DNA from: Panax quinquefolius
Lineage: Eukaryota > Streptophyta > Magnoliopsida > Apiales > Araliaceae
Length of the DNA: 64,000 bases
Direction: 5' to 3'
Assembly (NCBI GenBank): GCA_020205615.1
Contig: CM035162.1
Coordinates: 37,252,464 to 37,316,463 of the forward strand
A model generated the notes under the pieces. The model did no database searches, was not told the DNA's origin, and saw only the letters and a program-made list of their open reading frames with translations. Within the stretch, counting starts at the first letter, position 1, and every line of letters begins with the position of its first letter. Positions 26,640 through 39,915 of the stretch are shown piece after piece. A program made the position numbers and the translations under genes.

Positions 26640-29600
26640 AATGAACACGAGACATACTTGGCGGTAAAGAGAGTCTATACACCACAGTTCCTACTCGATC
26701 GAGGATTAAAAATGGGCCAATGAATCGAGGATTAAGCTTTCCTCTCTTTTCAAATCTCGTAACTCCTTTCCATGGAGCAACACGTAACAACACATGATCT
26801 CCAATATCGAATTCCACGTTCTTTCAATGAAGATCAGCATAACTCTTTTGTCGATCTTGTGAGGTTTTTATACGTTGTCGGATTGTTTGAATCTTTTTCG
26901 TAGTCATACGTACCAATCCGGTCCCAATAACGTTGCTTCACCCACCTCATCCCAACATACTGGAGAACGACACTTTCTTCCATACAACGCCTCGAATGGA
27001 GCCATGCCAATACTTGTTTGATAACTGTTGTTGTAAGAAAACTCCACCAATGGTAAGAACTTGTCCCAACTTCCCTTGAAGTCAAGTACAAAGAGTCTTA
27101 ATAAATCTTCAAGAGTTTGAATAGTCCTCTCTGATTGTCCGTCCGTCTGAGGATGATATGCCGAACTAAATCGTAAATCTGTGCCTATAGCTTTTTGCAA
27201 ACTAACCCAAAATCTTAAAATGAATCTTGGGTCTCGATCAGAAACTATGGATACTGGCATACCATGCAATCTTACAATCTCGTTTATATACATACTAGCA
27301 AGACGTTCAAGTGTATAAGTTTCTCGTATCGGTAAGAAATGAGCAAACTTGGTCAATCTATCAACAATCACCCAAATCGCATCTATGCCTTGAGAATCCT
27401 TGGGAAGACCAGTAACGAAATCCATGGTAATGTGCTCCCACTTCCATTCTGGAATTTCAAGTGGTTACAATGGACCTTTTGGCACTTGATGCTCCGCCTT
27501 GACTCATTGACAAGTTAGACACCTTGAGATAAACCCCGCTATCTCTCTCTTCATATTGCTCCACCAAAATGTATGTCGAAGATCATGATACATTTTGGTA
27601 CTCCCAGGATGGATTGCAAATGGTGTGTTGTGCGCCTCCATCATAATTTTATACTTTAACTCAGGATCGTTAGGAACACAAAGTCTGTAGTTGACTCGAA
27701 GAATTCTTTCTTCATCGATTCTTGCTTCCGGCATAACACCTTCTTGCACTTTCTTTCTCATACGCATCAGCTCCAGGTCTGTAGCTTGAGCAGCTTTAAC
27801 CTTATCGATTAAAGTCGGTTCTACTCGTATATTCGCCATCATCACGTGGGTCCCTGGAGTCTTTATCTCTATCTCCATCCTTTGCAAGTCATACAAAATG
27901 GGCCTTTGCGTTGACAATATCGCTTTTCGTACCGCATATGATCTTCTACTTAATGCGTCAGCTACCACGTTTGCTTTTCGAGGATGGTATTGGATGGTAT
28001 GATCATAATCTTTTAATGATTCAAGCCAACGTCATTTGTCGCATGTTGAGTTCCTTTTGAGTGAAGAAATATTTGAGGCTTTTATGATCCGTAAAGATCT
28101 CCACTTTCTCCCCATATAAATAATGCCTCCAAATCTTTAGTGCAAAAATGATTGCTGCCAACTTGAGTAAGATAATTTCTCTCATATTCTTTGAGTTGTC
28201 GTGAGGCATAGGCTACGACTTTCCCATGTTGCATGAGAACACAACCTAACCTTTTGCCCGAAGCATCACTGTAGATGACAAATCCCTCCGATCCAGATGG
28301 TATTGTCAGAATAGGTGCTGAAATGAGTCTCCTCTTGAGTTCTTGAAAACTCTTCTCACATTCCTCACTCCAACCGAATTTTGTATCTTTAAAGTCAATT
28401 TGAGTTAATGGAGTAGCGATTAGAGAAAATCTTTCCACGAATCTCCGATAATAACCGGTTAAGCCGAGAAAGCTACATTACTTGATCATCGATTTAGGTT
28501 GCTCGACTTTGAATAGCTTCAATCTTTGATGGGTCAACAGATATTCCATGACTTGACTTTAACTTGGCATAAAGATTATATTCACAAAGCTTTTGGAGTA
28601 TCAGCCTCAAGTGTTGCTCATGATCTTCACTAATTTTGGAATAAAATACAAAGTGATCCAAATATTCCTTGAATACTCGGTTCATCATATCCGGGAAGGC
28701 GGCGAGGAGCATTAGTCGATCAAAAGACATGACTAGAATTCATAATGCCCCGTCTGGGAGTTCTAAAAGCCGTTTTGGAATGTCATATGTTCTAATCTTC
28801 AATTGGTGATAACCGAAATGAAGATCAATCTTTGAAAAGAATTTAGCTCCTTATAATTGGTCAAACAGGTCATCAATACGTGGCAATGGGTACTTATTTT
28901 TGATGGTGACATGGTTCAACTCCCGATAATCAATACAAAGTCGCATACTCCCATCTTTCTTTTTCACGAATAGAACATGAGCACCCCAATGAGATGTACT
29001 GGGACGAATGAAACCGATGTCTAACAATTCCTGCAGTTGGGTCTTTAACTCCTGAAGTTCAATAGGAGCCATTCGATATGGGGCTTTGGAAATAGGTTTT
29101 GTACCAGGTTCAAGGTCGATACAAAATTCAATTTCACGCTCTGGGGCTAGGCCAGGAAGTTCTTCAGGGAATACGTCAGGAAATTCATTAACAATAGAAA
29201 AATCATTCAAAACTGACGTATTTTTATTTAGATCCGTGACATGAGAAAAGAAAGCTCGACATCCGTTTTTCAATAAACGAATAGCTTTATGGCTTGAGAT
29301 GATAGTGATTTATTTTAATGGTTTGGTTACTTGAATCCGCATAATAGGTTGGTTAGGAATATGAAAGCTAACAACCTTACAAAAACAATCAATTTTTGCA
29401 TGATGAGTAGTTAGCCAATCAATCCCTAGAATTATGTCAAATACAAGTATTTTCAATGAAATAAGATCGACAGGTAATGTGAGGGTACCTATTTGAACTA
29501 AACAAGACTTATAAGCGATTGGATGTAATGAAGGTTTCTCCCAATGGAGTTTCAACAGATAAGTCGAAGTCCAATTTCTCTCGAGTCAAATTTAAGCGTT

Positions 29601-29740
29601 GGCGCAAGTAGGAGAAATAAAAGAATGGGTAGAACCGGTATCAAATAAGGTATAAACTTCACTAGAGTTTATGATAAGCTTACCCGTGATGACCTCGTTC
29701 GGGTTCCTTGCTTTCTGGGAGGTCACAACAAATGCTCTCC
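26640..29740 (-). pseudogene. G1 pol remnant (protease, RT, RNase H, integrase)
   Basis: From the right, a protease piece with VYTLFDTGSTHSF-type sequence (about 29650-29610) and GIDWLTTHHAKIDC is followed by RT (29273-28494). The RT has [19 protein letters not shown] but has lost the catalytic FIDDIL box: HFV passes straight to FYSK near 28650. Another deletion removed the sequence between KLK and HGISVD. RNase H (28438-28021) and the integrase HHCC region with ISRCLTCQ (27968-27504) follow. The integrase core has FVTGLP, DRLTKFAHFLPI, SDRDPRF and [16 protein letters not shown] (27425-26904). The integrase end (26817-26640) is shortened. At least six frame breaks make it non-functional. Confidence 0.85.
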
Positions 29741-29746
29741 CTTGCA

Positions 29747-30896
29747 CTATTGGCTTTGACTTTCTAGGACGGCCTTTGGTGCCTCTATCCTAGCTGAACT
29801 TGTCTTCGGTGAACGACAAAATCGGGCTAGGTGACCTTTTCTTCCATAATTATAACATGCTTTGGACGGCATCACGCAGTTTGGACTAATGTGTCCCTCC
29901 CCTCCACATTTGAAACTTATAATAGGTGGTCGTTCTCCTTCCTTCACAACGGGTGCTGGTGCTGACGTCTGTCCATCATTGTTGAATCTCCACTTCTTGA
30001 AATGTCCATTCTTATTATTTTGGCCCTGATTACCACCAAAGTGGTTACTATTTTTGGCATGCTGATTCCCTCCACGATTGTTGTCACCGCTTCGATAACT
30101 GCTCACACTGGTATTATCATTTTGTCGGCTGCTCTCTTTTGGTTGGGTTGACTCGTTATCGCGTTCCAATAACTGTGCCCTATTAACAATATCTGAATAC
30201 AAACACAGTTTATGAGAGATAAGATATTGGCGTATCTCGGGTTTCAAACCTCTTAGAAACATTCGCGTCATTCTCTCCTCATTATCAACCAAATGGGATG
30301 CAAACGGGACATTTCAAGCAAACTTGGCTTCGATCTTGCGACACGGTCGTGTTGTTTTGCTCCGGTTTAATGAACTCTACCTCTTTCACGTGATGAATAC
30401 TTTCGGGAAAGTACTTGTCGTTGAGCAGTTCTTGAAACTTCTCCCAAGACATCTTGATCTGGCGGGTTAGTGCGCTTTCTGATTCCCACCGATGATACGC
30501 CTCGCCGCGCAAAATGAAGGTGGCGAAGGAACCTTTTGCTCCTTGGAGCAACCCAAGACATCAAATATCTTGTTGATCTGTTTTATCCACGTCTCTCGCC
30601 TTAAGTGGTTTTGGCTCTAAAAAAAAACTCGGTGGTCCCAACTCCTTGAAAGCATTTTGGCGGTGACCGTCAGAGAGTTGCGGTGTTTCTACTTGCATTT
30701 TGGACAGGAGCCGCTCTCGCCTGATGTTGCATGAATTGCATGAAGCCTCGAAACATTCCATCGTTCATCATTTGGTCAGTGTTGTTGTTTGCATAAGGAT
30801 TGTCACCTTCACGATGCACATTGTCTGGTTATTGATCTGTGGAGACTCAGCGGTCTCTCTGTGCTCCGATGATGTTCTCAACATTTTGGATGCCAT
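29747..30896 (-). pseudogene. G1 gag remnant
   Basis: The frame opens with MASK at 30896 and soon shifts. Capsid pieces at 30551-30285 (SWEKFQELLNDKYFPESI) and 30292-29747 (RMTRMFLRGLKPEIRQYL) are the retrotransposon gag domain. Two zinc knuckles follow, but each has lost a cysteine: SFKCGGEGHISPNC has Ser for the first Cys, and CYNYGRKGHLARFC has Tyr for the second. The same knuckles are intact in the G2 copy (about 54980-55075). Confidence 0.8.
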
Positions 30897-31058
30897 TTTC
30901 AAATCGCCACAAAACAAGGGTTAATTAACATATCACATATTATCCTATACTACGATCGACCAATTAAATACCAAATAAACTTAGGTAGGTCTTACTAGCG
31001 AAGGAATTCCCGTCTTTCCCTCCTAGTTCTTGTCTCACATCTTAGCAGGGGGATATAT

Positions 31059-31074
31059 CCTAAGCTTTGATACA
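31059..31074 (-). other. G1 primer-binding site
   Basis: Read on the minus strand it is TGTATCAAAGCTTAGG directly inside the 5' LTR terminus. It resembles the complement of the initiator-Met tRNA 3' end (TGGTATCAGAGC) with two differences. Confidence 0.65.
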
Positions 31075-31076
31075 AT

Positions 31077-34000
31077 TGTGGCGCCCCAAAATAGGTATAC
31101 ATCACCCATCTTGAGTCGCCAAATACATGGTACAAAATACAATAAAAAAACTTAATTATACAACCGTCGTGTAAAATCGACAAACATATGCTATGAGTTT
31201 CAATACAAATATTGTCATCTAGACAATATCCACTCTCGAATAAGTCCTCATTACATTTATTGTCACACTATTTAGCGAGAATAATGAGGACTACTAATAC
31301 TATCATACGGACCGTCACTCTATTCCCGACTAGTCCCATTCGTTCTCATTTCACGAAGAGAACGGTGAGAGAAAGGTGAGCTCAACTAGCCCGAAGAAAT
31401 ATTATGACTAAGATAATGCGAGAATAAATTATCATTAGTCTACAACAATGTTAAACCGATAAAATATAATAGACATCAAGTTTAAGCTGCGGTGAACAAG
31501 CAATCCATTAAAAAGTCAAGTCAAGTTGAGAATAAAATCTACTATCTTTTATGATTTAAAAAGGTTTTCATCACTTTTATCGTTGGGACTCGACAATAAA
31601 TAATCCACATCATCGAATCACCCTACACTACGGCCGAGGATATTCTTTAGTATCACGACCACAAATTATCCATGCACTACGGAACGAGGACATTCGTGTA
31701 TTCATCAATGGTCATGATCATGTCAACAAGCGTCCATCGATGCACTACGGGCCAATGAGGACTTTTATCACATCATTTGTAACATTACGGTCATGATTAT
31801 CTGCAAATAATCACTGGTCATAATCATACCAAGACCATCTATGCACTACAGGCCACATATGACTTTCAAAAAAATATAAACATGAGGATGATGACAATGA
31901 TATAAGAATTCAATAAAACAAGTTCACGAATTAATTTATCCAGGAACTAATAACGTCCAAATTGTCAACATGATACTTCTTTGTAGAGTAAAATTCAAGA
32001 ATGCTCAGAAGAATATTTCCATGAAAAGATCTTAGATGAAGCGCAAATATCGAGGATATTCCACTAATTTCATGGAGTATAGAAGTCAAAAACTTTAACC
32101 ATTTGAGTATAATAAGGAATGGAATAACAAAAGAAATCACCAAGCATCGGCGAGCCGCAAAACGGAGTTATTCAACGAGAATAATAAAAAGCGGAACCGG
32201 TCCGGCGAAAAAACGCGTAAACGAAGATATTCCAAGCGAGAATAATAAAAAGCGGAACCCGGTCCGGCGTAAATGCATGAGACAGGATATTCTAACGAGA
32301 ATAATAAAAGAGCGGAACCGGTCGGCGTAAAAGCGCATGACGAGGATATTCCAGCAGAATAATAAATAGCATAAACCGGCTCATGCGTAAAAGCATGACG
32401 AGGATGTTCCAATAGAATAATAAAGAATGGAATAATGAAGAATTTCACCATGTATGCGGTACTTGGCGTAGGCGGAGTTATTCCAACATAATAATAAAGA
32501 ATGGAATAATAGAAGAATTTCACCATGTATGCGGTGCCAGCATAGGCGGAGTTATTCAACGTAATAATAAAGAATGGAATAATGAAGTTCTCTTCAAGAA
32601 GACGAAAGAAAGAAATAATACCCCTTACCTTTGAAAGAAACTGGATATAGGAGTAGTGAGGTAGCAGGCTTCTCTTCTACATATTTTCTCTCTACAATTT
32701 CTCTCTATAATAATTGCTCTATAGCTTTAATGAATTGGTGAGAAATGAAGGAAGAATGAGCTTCTATTTATAGAAAAATATAGTTTCAATAATTGCACGT
32801 TTTGGGGCTCGAAAAATTACAGTACAATACCTCTAACTTTTCCTTTATTTTTAATTTAGTCATGCAAGTATTATCAAACTTGCACCACCTCCCCTAATAG
32901 TAAATAATGTGATTCAATAGAAAATCACGTGAATCAATAGTTCTAGACATGTGAAAATCTGAATTATAGTAATTATAAGTACCTCCATTTTTAACTTAGT
33001 CATGCAAGTATTATCAATCTTGCACCAACTCCCTAATAGTAACAAGAATGTGAAACAATAGTATACACATGTGAACAAATAGTTATAATCATGTGAAATA
33101 ATAGCAATTAATTGCTCATTTATCCGGTTAAATAATGGGATTGGTCAATATAACCTCCAGACATCAATTATTATTGAAATAAATGTCGATTTTCACTAAC
33201 ACGAATAATTCCAACACAATGAAACTATTTTTATCAAAAATATAAATTTTGAAATTTTGAAGTTTGACTTTTCCCAAAAAAGTCAACTATTGACTTTTTG
33301 ACCAAATAGTAAAACCCAAAAAATTTGTGTTTATAGTATATTTTTACTAATTTCATCGTTCCGGACTTAAATATCATGTCTGCGTCTCGAAATTCAACTC
33401 CGAGCACAACTTCAATTTTAATAACATTTATCATTAATATTATAACTCACAATATTTATCAACCAGGTCGTTCCCAAGAAAGAGGGGCTTTCAATAAGGA
33501 TTTCTCCTATTGGCGGCAATTGATTAGGTGACCAAACCTCTCCTTGATGAACTTCTAGACATTGTAAATATTGTAATTTAATAATATGAATAACTTTCTT
33601 AGTCTCAATTATTGATTTAATAAAATAACATATTATGCGGATGATCTTGTGACAATAATCGAATCAATAATATGAGAGATATGATGCAACAATTCTTGTA
33701 GTAATAATTGAGTATAATGAATGACTTCTCACGTATGCATCAATAATCAATACTGAGTGGCTACTATGCAACCCGCGTATTATTATACTTTTACTACCGA
33801 GTAGTTCAACAGTATTAACGGTAAAACTTCCGCCGTTATTTTCATAAATATATTTTTGTCGTTTTCTCAATCCGACAATAATTCTATTGTGGGGTCCACC
33901 AATGCTTGCGTCGTTGTACGAATATTCCCTGCTAAAACGAATATTCTCCGACCAATCGAATATAATATAACAACTTGCATACTTTGTAGAATTTATAAAT

Positions 34001-34100
34001 ACTACCCATAACTATAATATTATAACAAATTCATTCCATAATATTCAAAAATGATAATTATAGAAAAATCATCTTTATTCATAAAAGTTGGGGTCTTACA
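31077..34100 (-). mobile_element. G1 5' LTR (family A1, about 3.0 kb)
   Basis: The ends are TGTGGCGCCCC (plus, 31077) and GGGGTCTTACA (34100), giving TG..CA termini on the minus strand. The LTR carries the family hairpin (near 31160), CACTACGG-type repeats (31620-31860) and the degenerate tandem array (32100-32590). A region near 32860-33200 is shared closely with 59740-60000. No protein is encoded. Confidence 0.75.
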
Positions 34101-35521
34101 TTGTATGTGCGGATTACGCATGACCTGGTTCCATTCTTTATTATTACATTTGGAACATCACATGCATGCGGATTATGCATGACTGGTTCCATTATTTATT
34201 ATTCGTTGGAATATCTTGTTTTGTGACGGATTTGCATGACACAGTTCCATTCTTTATTATTACATTGGGAATAAACACATGCATGCGGTCTATCGCATGC
34301 ACGGTGAATTCTTACATTATTCCATTCTTTATTATTACATTGGAATAACACATACATGTGGATTACCGCATGCATGGTGAATGATCCTTCATATTCATTT
34401 CTTACTAAATTGTGGAAATGATGCATCCGTGTGATTTCTGCATGGGTGGCGAAAAATCCATTTTGCGATTTCATATATTCTATTATACTTAGTTGGTTAA
34501 AGTTTTGGCTTTTATACTCCATGAAATTAGTAGAATATCACGGATATTTGCGCTTCATCCAAAGTATCTTTTCATGGAAATATTCTTACGAGCATTCTTG
34601 AATTTTATTCCACAAAGCGAGATCGTGTTGACAATTTGGACGTAATTGATTTCAGGATAAATTAACTTATAAATCTTTAAGATTTATTCTTGAACTTGTT
34701 TTATTGAATTATTATGTCATTGTCATCATCCTCATGCTTATATTGTGATGAAAGTCATCTTTGGCTTACGTGCATAGATGGACTTGGTATGATTATGACG
34801 AGGATCATTGATTATAATCATGACATTGTAATGTTATAAATGATGTGGTAAAAGTCCTCGGTGGCTTTGTAGTGCATTGATGGGACGTTTTGGTATGATT
34901 ATGACCGAGGATTATTTGGTATAGTCATGACCATTGATTATTTAATGAATATCCTTGGCCCGTAAATGCGAGGATGATTCGATGATGTGGTTTATTTATT
35001 AAGTCGAGTCTCGTGATAAAAATTGATGAAAATATTTTAAATCATAGAAGATAGTAGATATCATGCTTTACTTGACTCTTCTAATGGATTGCTTATTCCC
35101 TGCAGGTTAAACTTGATGTCTATTATATTTTATCAGTTTAACATTGTTGAAGGCTAATGATAATTTATCTTGCATTATCTTAGTCATAATATTTCTTCTT
35201 TGGGCTAGTTGAGCTCACCCTTTTTGCTTTCATTGTTCTCTTGAAAATGAACGTGGCGGGACTAAATGGGAGCGGAGTAATGGTCCGAGAGATGGTGTTA
35301 TAGTAGTCCTCACTATTCTATAAAATAATGTGATAATAAATGTAATGAGGACTCTATTTGAGAGTGGATATTGTCTAGAAGGCAATATTCATGTTTAAAC
35401 TCTCAGCTATGTTTTGTCGTATATTACACGACGTTTGTATAATTTAGTTTGTATTTGTATTCTATACCATGTATTTGGCGACTCAAGATGGGTGATGTAT
35501 ACCTATGTTATGGGTGTCACA
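34101..35521 (+). mobile_element. G2 5' LTR, 3' part only (family A1)
   Basis: The sequence starts inside the LTR tandem array (GTGCGGATTACGCATGACC), next to the G1 LTR terminus. It runs to the LTR end ..GGGTGTCACA at 35521, where the primer-binding site follows. It contains the CACTACGG-type repeats in plus orientation and the hairpin near 35425. The first half of this LTR is absent from this position. Confidence 0.75.
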
Positions 35522-35523
35522 GT

Positions 35524-35541
35524 TGGTATCAAAGCTTAGGG
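35524..35541 (+). other. G2 primer-binding site
   Basis: TGGTATCAAAGCTTAGGG lies two bases after the LTR end. It matches the complement of initiator-Met tRNA with A for G at one position. Confidence 0.75.
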
Positions 35542-35708
35542 ATATGATCCCTGGCTGAGATGTGAGACAAGAACTAGGAGGGGAGAAATGGGGAATTCCT
35601 TCGCCAGTATGACCTACCTAAGTTTATTTGGTATTTAATTGGTCGGTTAGAGTATATGGATAATATGTGATATGTTAATTAACCCTTGTTTTGTGGCAGT
35701 ATTTGAAA

Positions 35709-35855
35709 ATGGCATCCAAAAATGTTGAGATAAGCAATAAAGAACATGAGACCGTTGAGTCATCACAGATTAATACCCAGGATAATGTGCAACAGGAGGA
35801 AAATAATCCTCAGGTAAATAACAACGATCAAATGATGAACGATGGGATGTTCAGA
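35709..35855 (+). pseudogene. G2 gag, first part, split by the G3 insertion
   Basis: The frame MASKNVEISNKEHETVESSQ... runs to ..MMNDGMFR and stops being gag at the TCAGA duplication. The frame resumes after G3 at 54144 with GFMQFMQHQ. The related gag of G1 (30896 leftwards) has the same order without interruption, which confirms the split. Confidence 0.85.
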
Positions 35856-36317
35856 TGTGACAACCGAGATTTTGTAATTTAATTTAAATATTTATTGGAT
35901 TGAATAAATAATTTTTGATGAATTAATTATTAGATTAATTAATTAATTGATGAAGTTGTGATAGATTAATTTAATTATATGTGTTATATTTATTAAATTG
36001 ATGTGGAGAATTTTATTATTCGATGTATGTATTTATGTGAGCTTATTGAATTAAAAGAAATATTTAATAAGCCTTTGTTATTTTAATTAATTTAATTATT
36101 AATTAGAAAGTTAATAATTTGACATTATTATTAAATGAGAAATTTAATCATGTGACTATGTGAATTAATGAGAAATTATTTTATTTTATTTAAATAAATT
36201 AAACTAGATATTTAATTTATTTTATAATGGATGTGACATTATTTAAACTATATAATAAGGCTTTATTAAATTAAATGGTTTTGAAATCCTATTCTTGCTA
36301 AACAAACAGGACCTTAA
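35856..36317 (+). mobile_element. G3 5' LTR, first part
   Basis: It begins TGTGACAACCGAGATTTTGT and matches 51326-51787 almost perfectly. It is interrupted at 36317 by G4, which duplicated CTTAA. The LTR continues at 43162. Confidence 0.9.
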
Positions 36318-39300
36318 TGTGACGCCCCCAAAATTAGGAATTCATCACCCATTTTAAGTCGCCAGATACATGGTATAAATACTAATAAAAAGCGTAATTA
36401 TCAATTTGTCGTGTAAAATACGACAAAACATAAGCTGAGATTTTAAATAGGAATATTGTCTTACAGGCGATTATATACAAACTCATCTGAGTCCTCATTA
36501 CATTTATCATCACTTTATTTATTAGAATAGTGAGAACTACTAATGTTATCATCCGACCGTCACTCCTTTCCCCTGTTATCCCCATTTCGACCCAAACTAC
36601 ACTCTTATTACGAAAGGAATTGTGAAGCAAAAGGGTGAAGCACAACAAGCCGAAAGATAAAGAATATCATGACTAAAGATAACTACATTATCAATAGCTT
36701 TCATCAATAATAAATCGAGATTTAGAACATATGGTAGATGATAAAACTTTAATTTCAACCATAGTTGCAATGAACGAAATAATCCATTAGAAGAGTCAAG
36801 TAGAACATAATGTCTACTATCTCCTCTAGATTAAAAATTCATCGTTGATATTTTATTCTGTAATACTTATCAACAGGTTCTTTGTTATACTCAAGACAAT
36901 TAGAACCTTCATCACTTGTTTTCACCGAACCACCAAAGATGTTAGTTAAATTCACAATTCATATTAATAATAATATGAATTAACAATTCCTTCTTGCCAC
37001 AAAGGCTTAATAGAGCGTTTACTTAATATCCTTACCCAAAGGCTAAAGATATTCAAATGTAATAACAATGATCATACCAACGGTTTCTACCTTTGCACTA
37101 CGTGCAAAGATATTCAACTATAAAACCAATCATTTGAGACTCGGCTAAATAAATAATTCCCTCATCGATTCATCCCACGCACTACGGGCGAGGATATTCG
37201 TTAGTATCACCGATTAATGATGATCATATCATACACCGTCCATCTTTTGCCACTATGGGCCAAAGCTATCAATTAACGATTCATCTTTGCACGTAAGCCA
37301 AAGATATTCAACAACATATAATCTTTTCACTATAGGTCAAAGACATACAACTGTAAAACCAATAACCAACAATATAATAAAGAATATATGAAACTACAAA
37401 TGGATTTTCGCCGCCATGCGGTAATCCCCTTGGACAGATGATTTTCACAATTTAATAAGGAATGAATATAAAGGATCATTCACCATGCATGTAGTAATCC
37501 ACATAGACAGGTTATTCCAACAGAATAATAAAGAATGGAATAACAGAAGGATTCACCATGCATGCGATAGAAACCGCACAGACAGGTTATTCTCAGCGAG
37601 TAATAATAAAAGGCGGAACTAGAATTAGGTCGTACAAAAGCGCTTGAGCGAGGATGTTCCAACGGAATCGTAAATCTGGAATAATAAGTAATGGAACCAT
37701 GTCGGCGTAAAAAAGCAGACGGGATATTCTACGAGAATATTAAATGCAACATAATAAGTAATGGAACGAAAGTCGGTGAAATTTACAACGACATGATATT
37801 ATTCGGCTGAATATTAAATGCAAGATAATAAGTAATGGAACCGGTCGGTGAAATTCACACCGAACAGGATATTATGACAAAATAATAAAAATGAATAATA
37901 AAAAAATTTCACCATGTCTCTGCGTTACTTGGCATAAACATGTTATTCTTTATCTTAGTATAAATAATATCTTCTTACCACAATAATTACCTCCCTTACC
38001 TTAGCATGTGACTTGATTTTCATACGGTAGCTTTGGATCGAAACCCTTGCTGATTTATCTTCCTATAATGTACCACGCACACTTGAATCAATCGGGTAAG
38101 CGGTCATTGCAGGATCCATAATTCTATAAAGTTAAGGGTGGCAATTTATCATAAATTGTGAATGCATTCTTAACTTTTGTCTTGACTATTTAGAAAAATA
38201 TGGAGAATTCGTGTTAAAATTTTTAAGAGAGCCTATCCCAAAAGCTATTTGTTAAGAAGTAGAGTCAAGACCCATCAACCCACTCCAAGTGCCCATACAA
38301 CCGATGTGGAGTAGCAATGACTAATCTTTGGAATCATAACAGATAGATCCTCTCATAACGTGCTTCGGCGAAAATCAACTCGTCCCAATTGGCTTTGATA
38401 TATATATATACACCAATATAGTGCGTATATACCTATAAATTTCTTAATATTTAATAGTAATTAAATGGGACCGCCACGAAAGTGAAAACCTTGGGATCAA
38501 GAGAGCGACCAATCACGAAGACAATTTGATAGCGGCGACCTTGAGAGAGCCAAGAAAGCTCGGCTCGGTAGGGATTATACACAAGTTGGATCATTGAACT
38601 CGCGTCGGTAAGGTCGAAGATGTCGACGAACAAGATCTCCGCCAAAGAAACCAACGACCGAGTCGAGTCAATTTGCATCGAGTCATGCGGACCATTACGT
38701 CTCGTCGTGTGTCAATGAAGAAGACGGCGAGGTTGACCATCTCGAATCGCTTCGCAAAGGCTTGAGTGAATATTTGACAAGCCGCGGTGAACATGCAGAG
38801 GTTTGTTCGGTGTTGGCCTCCTCTCTTCGTATTTCTCTTTGGGATTTCCCCAAAATGGTCGTCTTTGCCCCTTCAGAATAACACTACTACATAAAGCGCA
38901 ATGGCGATGACGACTTGCATACGTTTTCGAGTTATTCTTTGGATTCTTCATCCGTTGGTCTCACGGAAGCGCATCACACATCGCCGCGGGTGCCACAATT
39001 GTTTCTGTCGGATGGAACTCTATTCCATAGAAGAAGACTTGTTCGTATGCTTAGAGACACAAACCGGTGATCGGTGTAGTCGGAGACTCAACCAGACGAC
39101 AGATTCAAATTTTCCGGCGATTCCATGGTTGTTGGGTCGTTGAGACGGTGAAGGAGAGTGAAATGGTTAGAGAGATTAGAAAAAATGTTGCCATGAAAAA
39201 AAAGAATAAACTAAAATCTGAAACAATGGTTGGTGCATACATTCCCTATCATTCGGTAGCCCAAATGGGCTATTAATAAAAAATAAATTATTTCATTTCC

Positions 39301-39575
39301 TCTTTTCTTTTCTTATTCCACCCGTGACGTAATTATTATCCACATGTTACTTTGATAATGAGTTGATTGAAAGAGGTTATAGAGACTTATACGCAAATTA
39401 TAACCCATGTGATTTGATATTTTAATATAAAATTTTTATGAACATACTAAGAGCAAAAATAAATAAATAAATAAAAATTTTCAAATATACCTTTAAATTT
39501 AAACCTTTATCAATTTAATTATTCACAAAATAGAAAATTGAATAATTTTTATTTCATAAAAATTAGGGTCTCACA
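36318..39575 (-). mobile_element. G4 3' LTR
   Basis: A 3258-bp repeat matching 39916-43161 over its whole length, with many 1-4 base indels. It contains, in plus coordinates, the family hairpin (36405-36427), CACTACGG-type repeats (37080-37350), the tandem array (37440-37960), a TA run at 38400 and a GC-richer coding-like block (38450-39200). Confidence 0.9.
38450..39200. other. GC-richer coding-like segment inside the G4 3' LTR
   Basis: This block has clearly higher GC than the rest of the LTR and several overlapping 65-80 codon frames on both strands (for example AEILFVDIFDLTD and DPKVFTFVAVPFNYY on the minus strand). The homologous block in the other LTR is 42037-42740. It has no counterpart in the A1 or A2 LTRs of this window. 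I do not recognise a protein family. It may be a captured gene piece, or a rapidly evolving LTR segment. Confidence 0.4.
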
Positions 39576-39915
39576 ATCTCCCCTCCTTATGGAATTTCAC
39601 CCTCGAAATTTACGTATTGGTAGTTCGAAGAGATGAGAATACCTTGCTTTCTTTTAGGATTGTACCTTCACGGTTATATCCTCCTGCAGATCATAATTTT
39701 TCCTATTATTCATCTCACGTATTTTTGAGGATATCATTCTAAAATATACCTTCAAAACAAAGGTTAATTGACATATCATAAATTGTCGACTTATCAAGTA
39801 AATAATTTCGACTTAGGTAAGTCACACACTAGCGAAGTATATAACTCGTCTCTCCCTCCTAGTTCTAGAATCTTTTCTCCACCCGGTGACCATATCCCTA
39901 AGCTCGATGCAAATG
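39576..39915 (-). other. G4 internal region (PBS and PPT only)
   Basis: On the minus strand the end next to the 3' LTR reads GGAGGGGAGAT, a purine tract directly before the LTR terminus. Upstream of it is the GGGTGAAATTCCATAA-type sequence common before gypsy PPTs. At the other end a PBS-like sequence (CGAGCTTAGGGATATGG) lies next to the 5' LTR but has lost the first bases of the tRNA match. The region carries no gag or pol. Confidence 0.75.

Larger units (their letters stand above)
26487..34100 (-). mobile_element. G1: family A1 Ty3/gypsy element, degenerate gag-pol, minus strand
   Basis: Reading on the minus strand, the 5' LTR is 34100-31077 and the primer-binding site follows. Gag (about 30896-29747) and pol (about 29740-26640) come next. 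The element ends in a 149-bp stub of the 3' LTR that terminates at 26487. A deletion joined the integrase C-terminal region to the LTR end near 26635. The right border is an exact LTR terminus (GGGGTCTTACA) followed by the interior of another family A LTR. The pol order protease-RT-RNase H-integrase places it in Ty3/gypsy. Confidence 0.8.

Noticed and set aside
35691..35882. Complete small 63-codon gene
   Set aside because: It is the start of G2 gag running by chance into the G3 LTR after the TCAGA insertion site.
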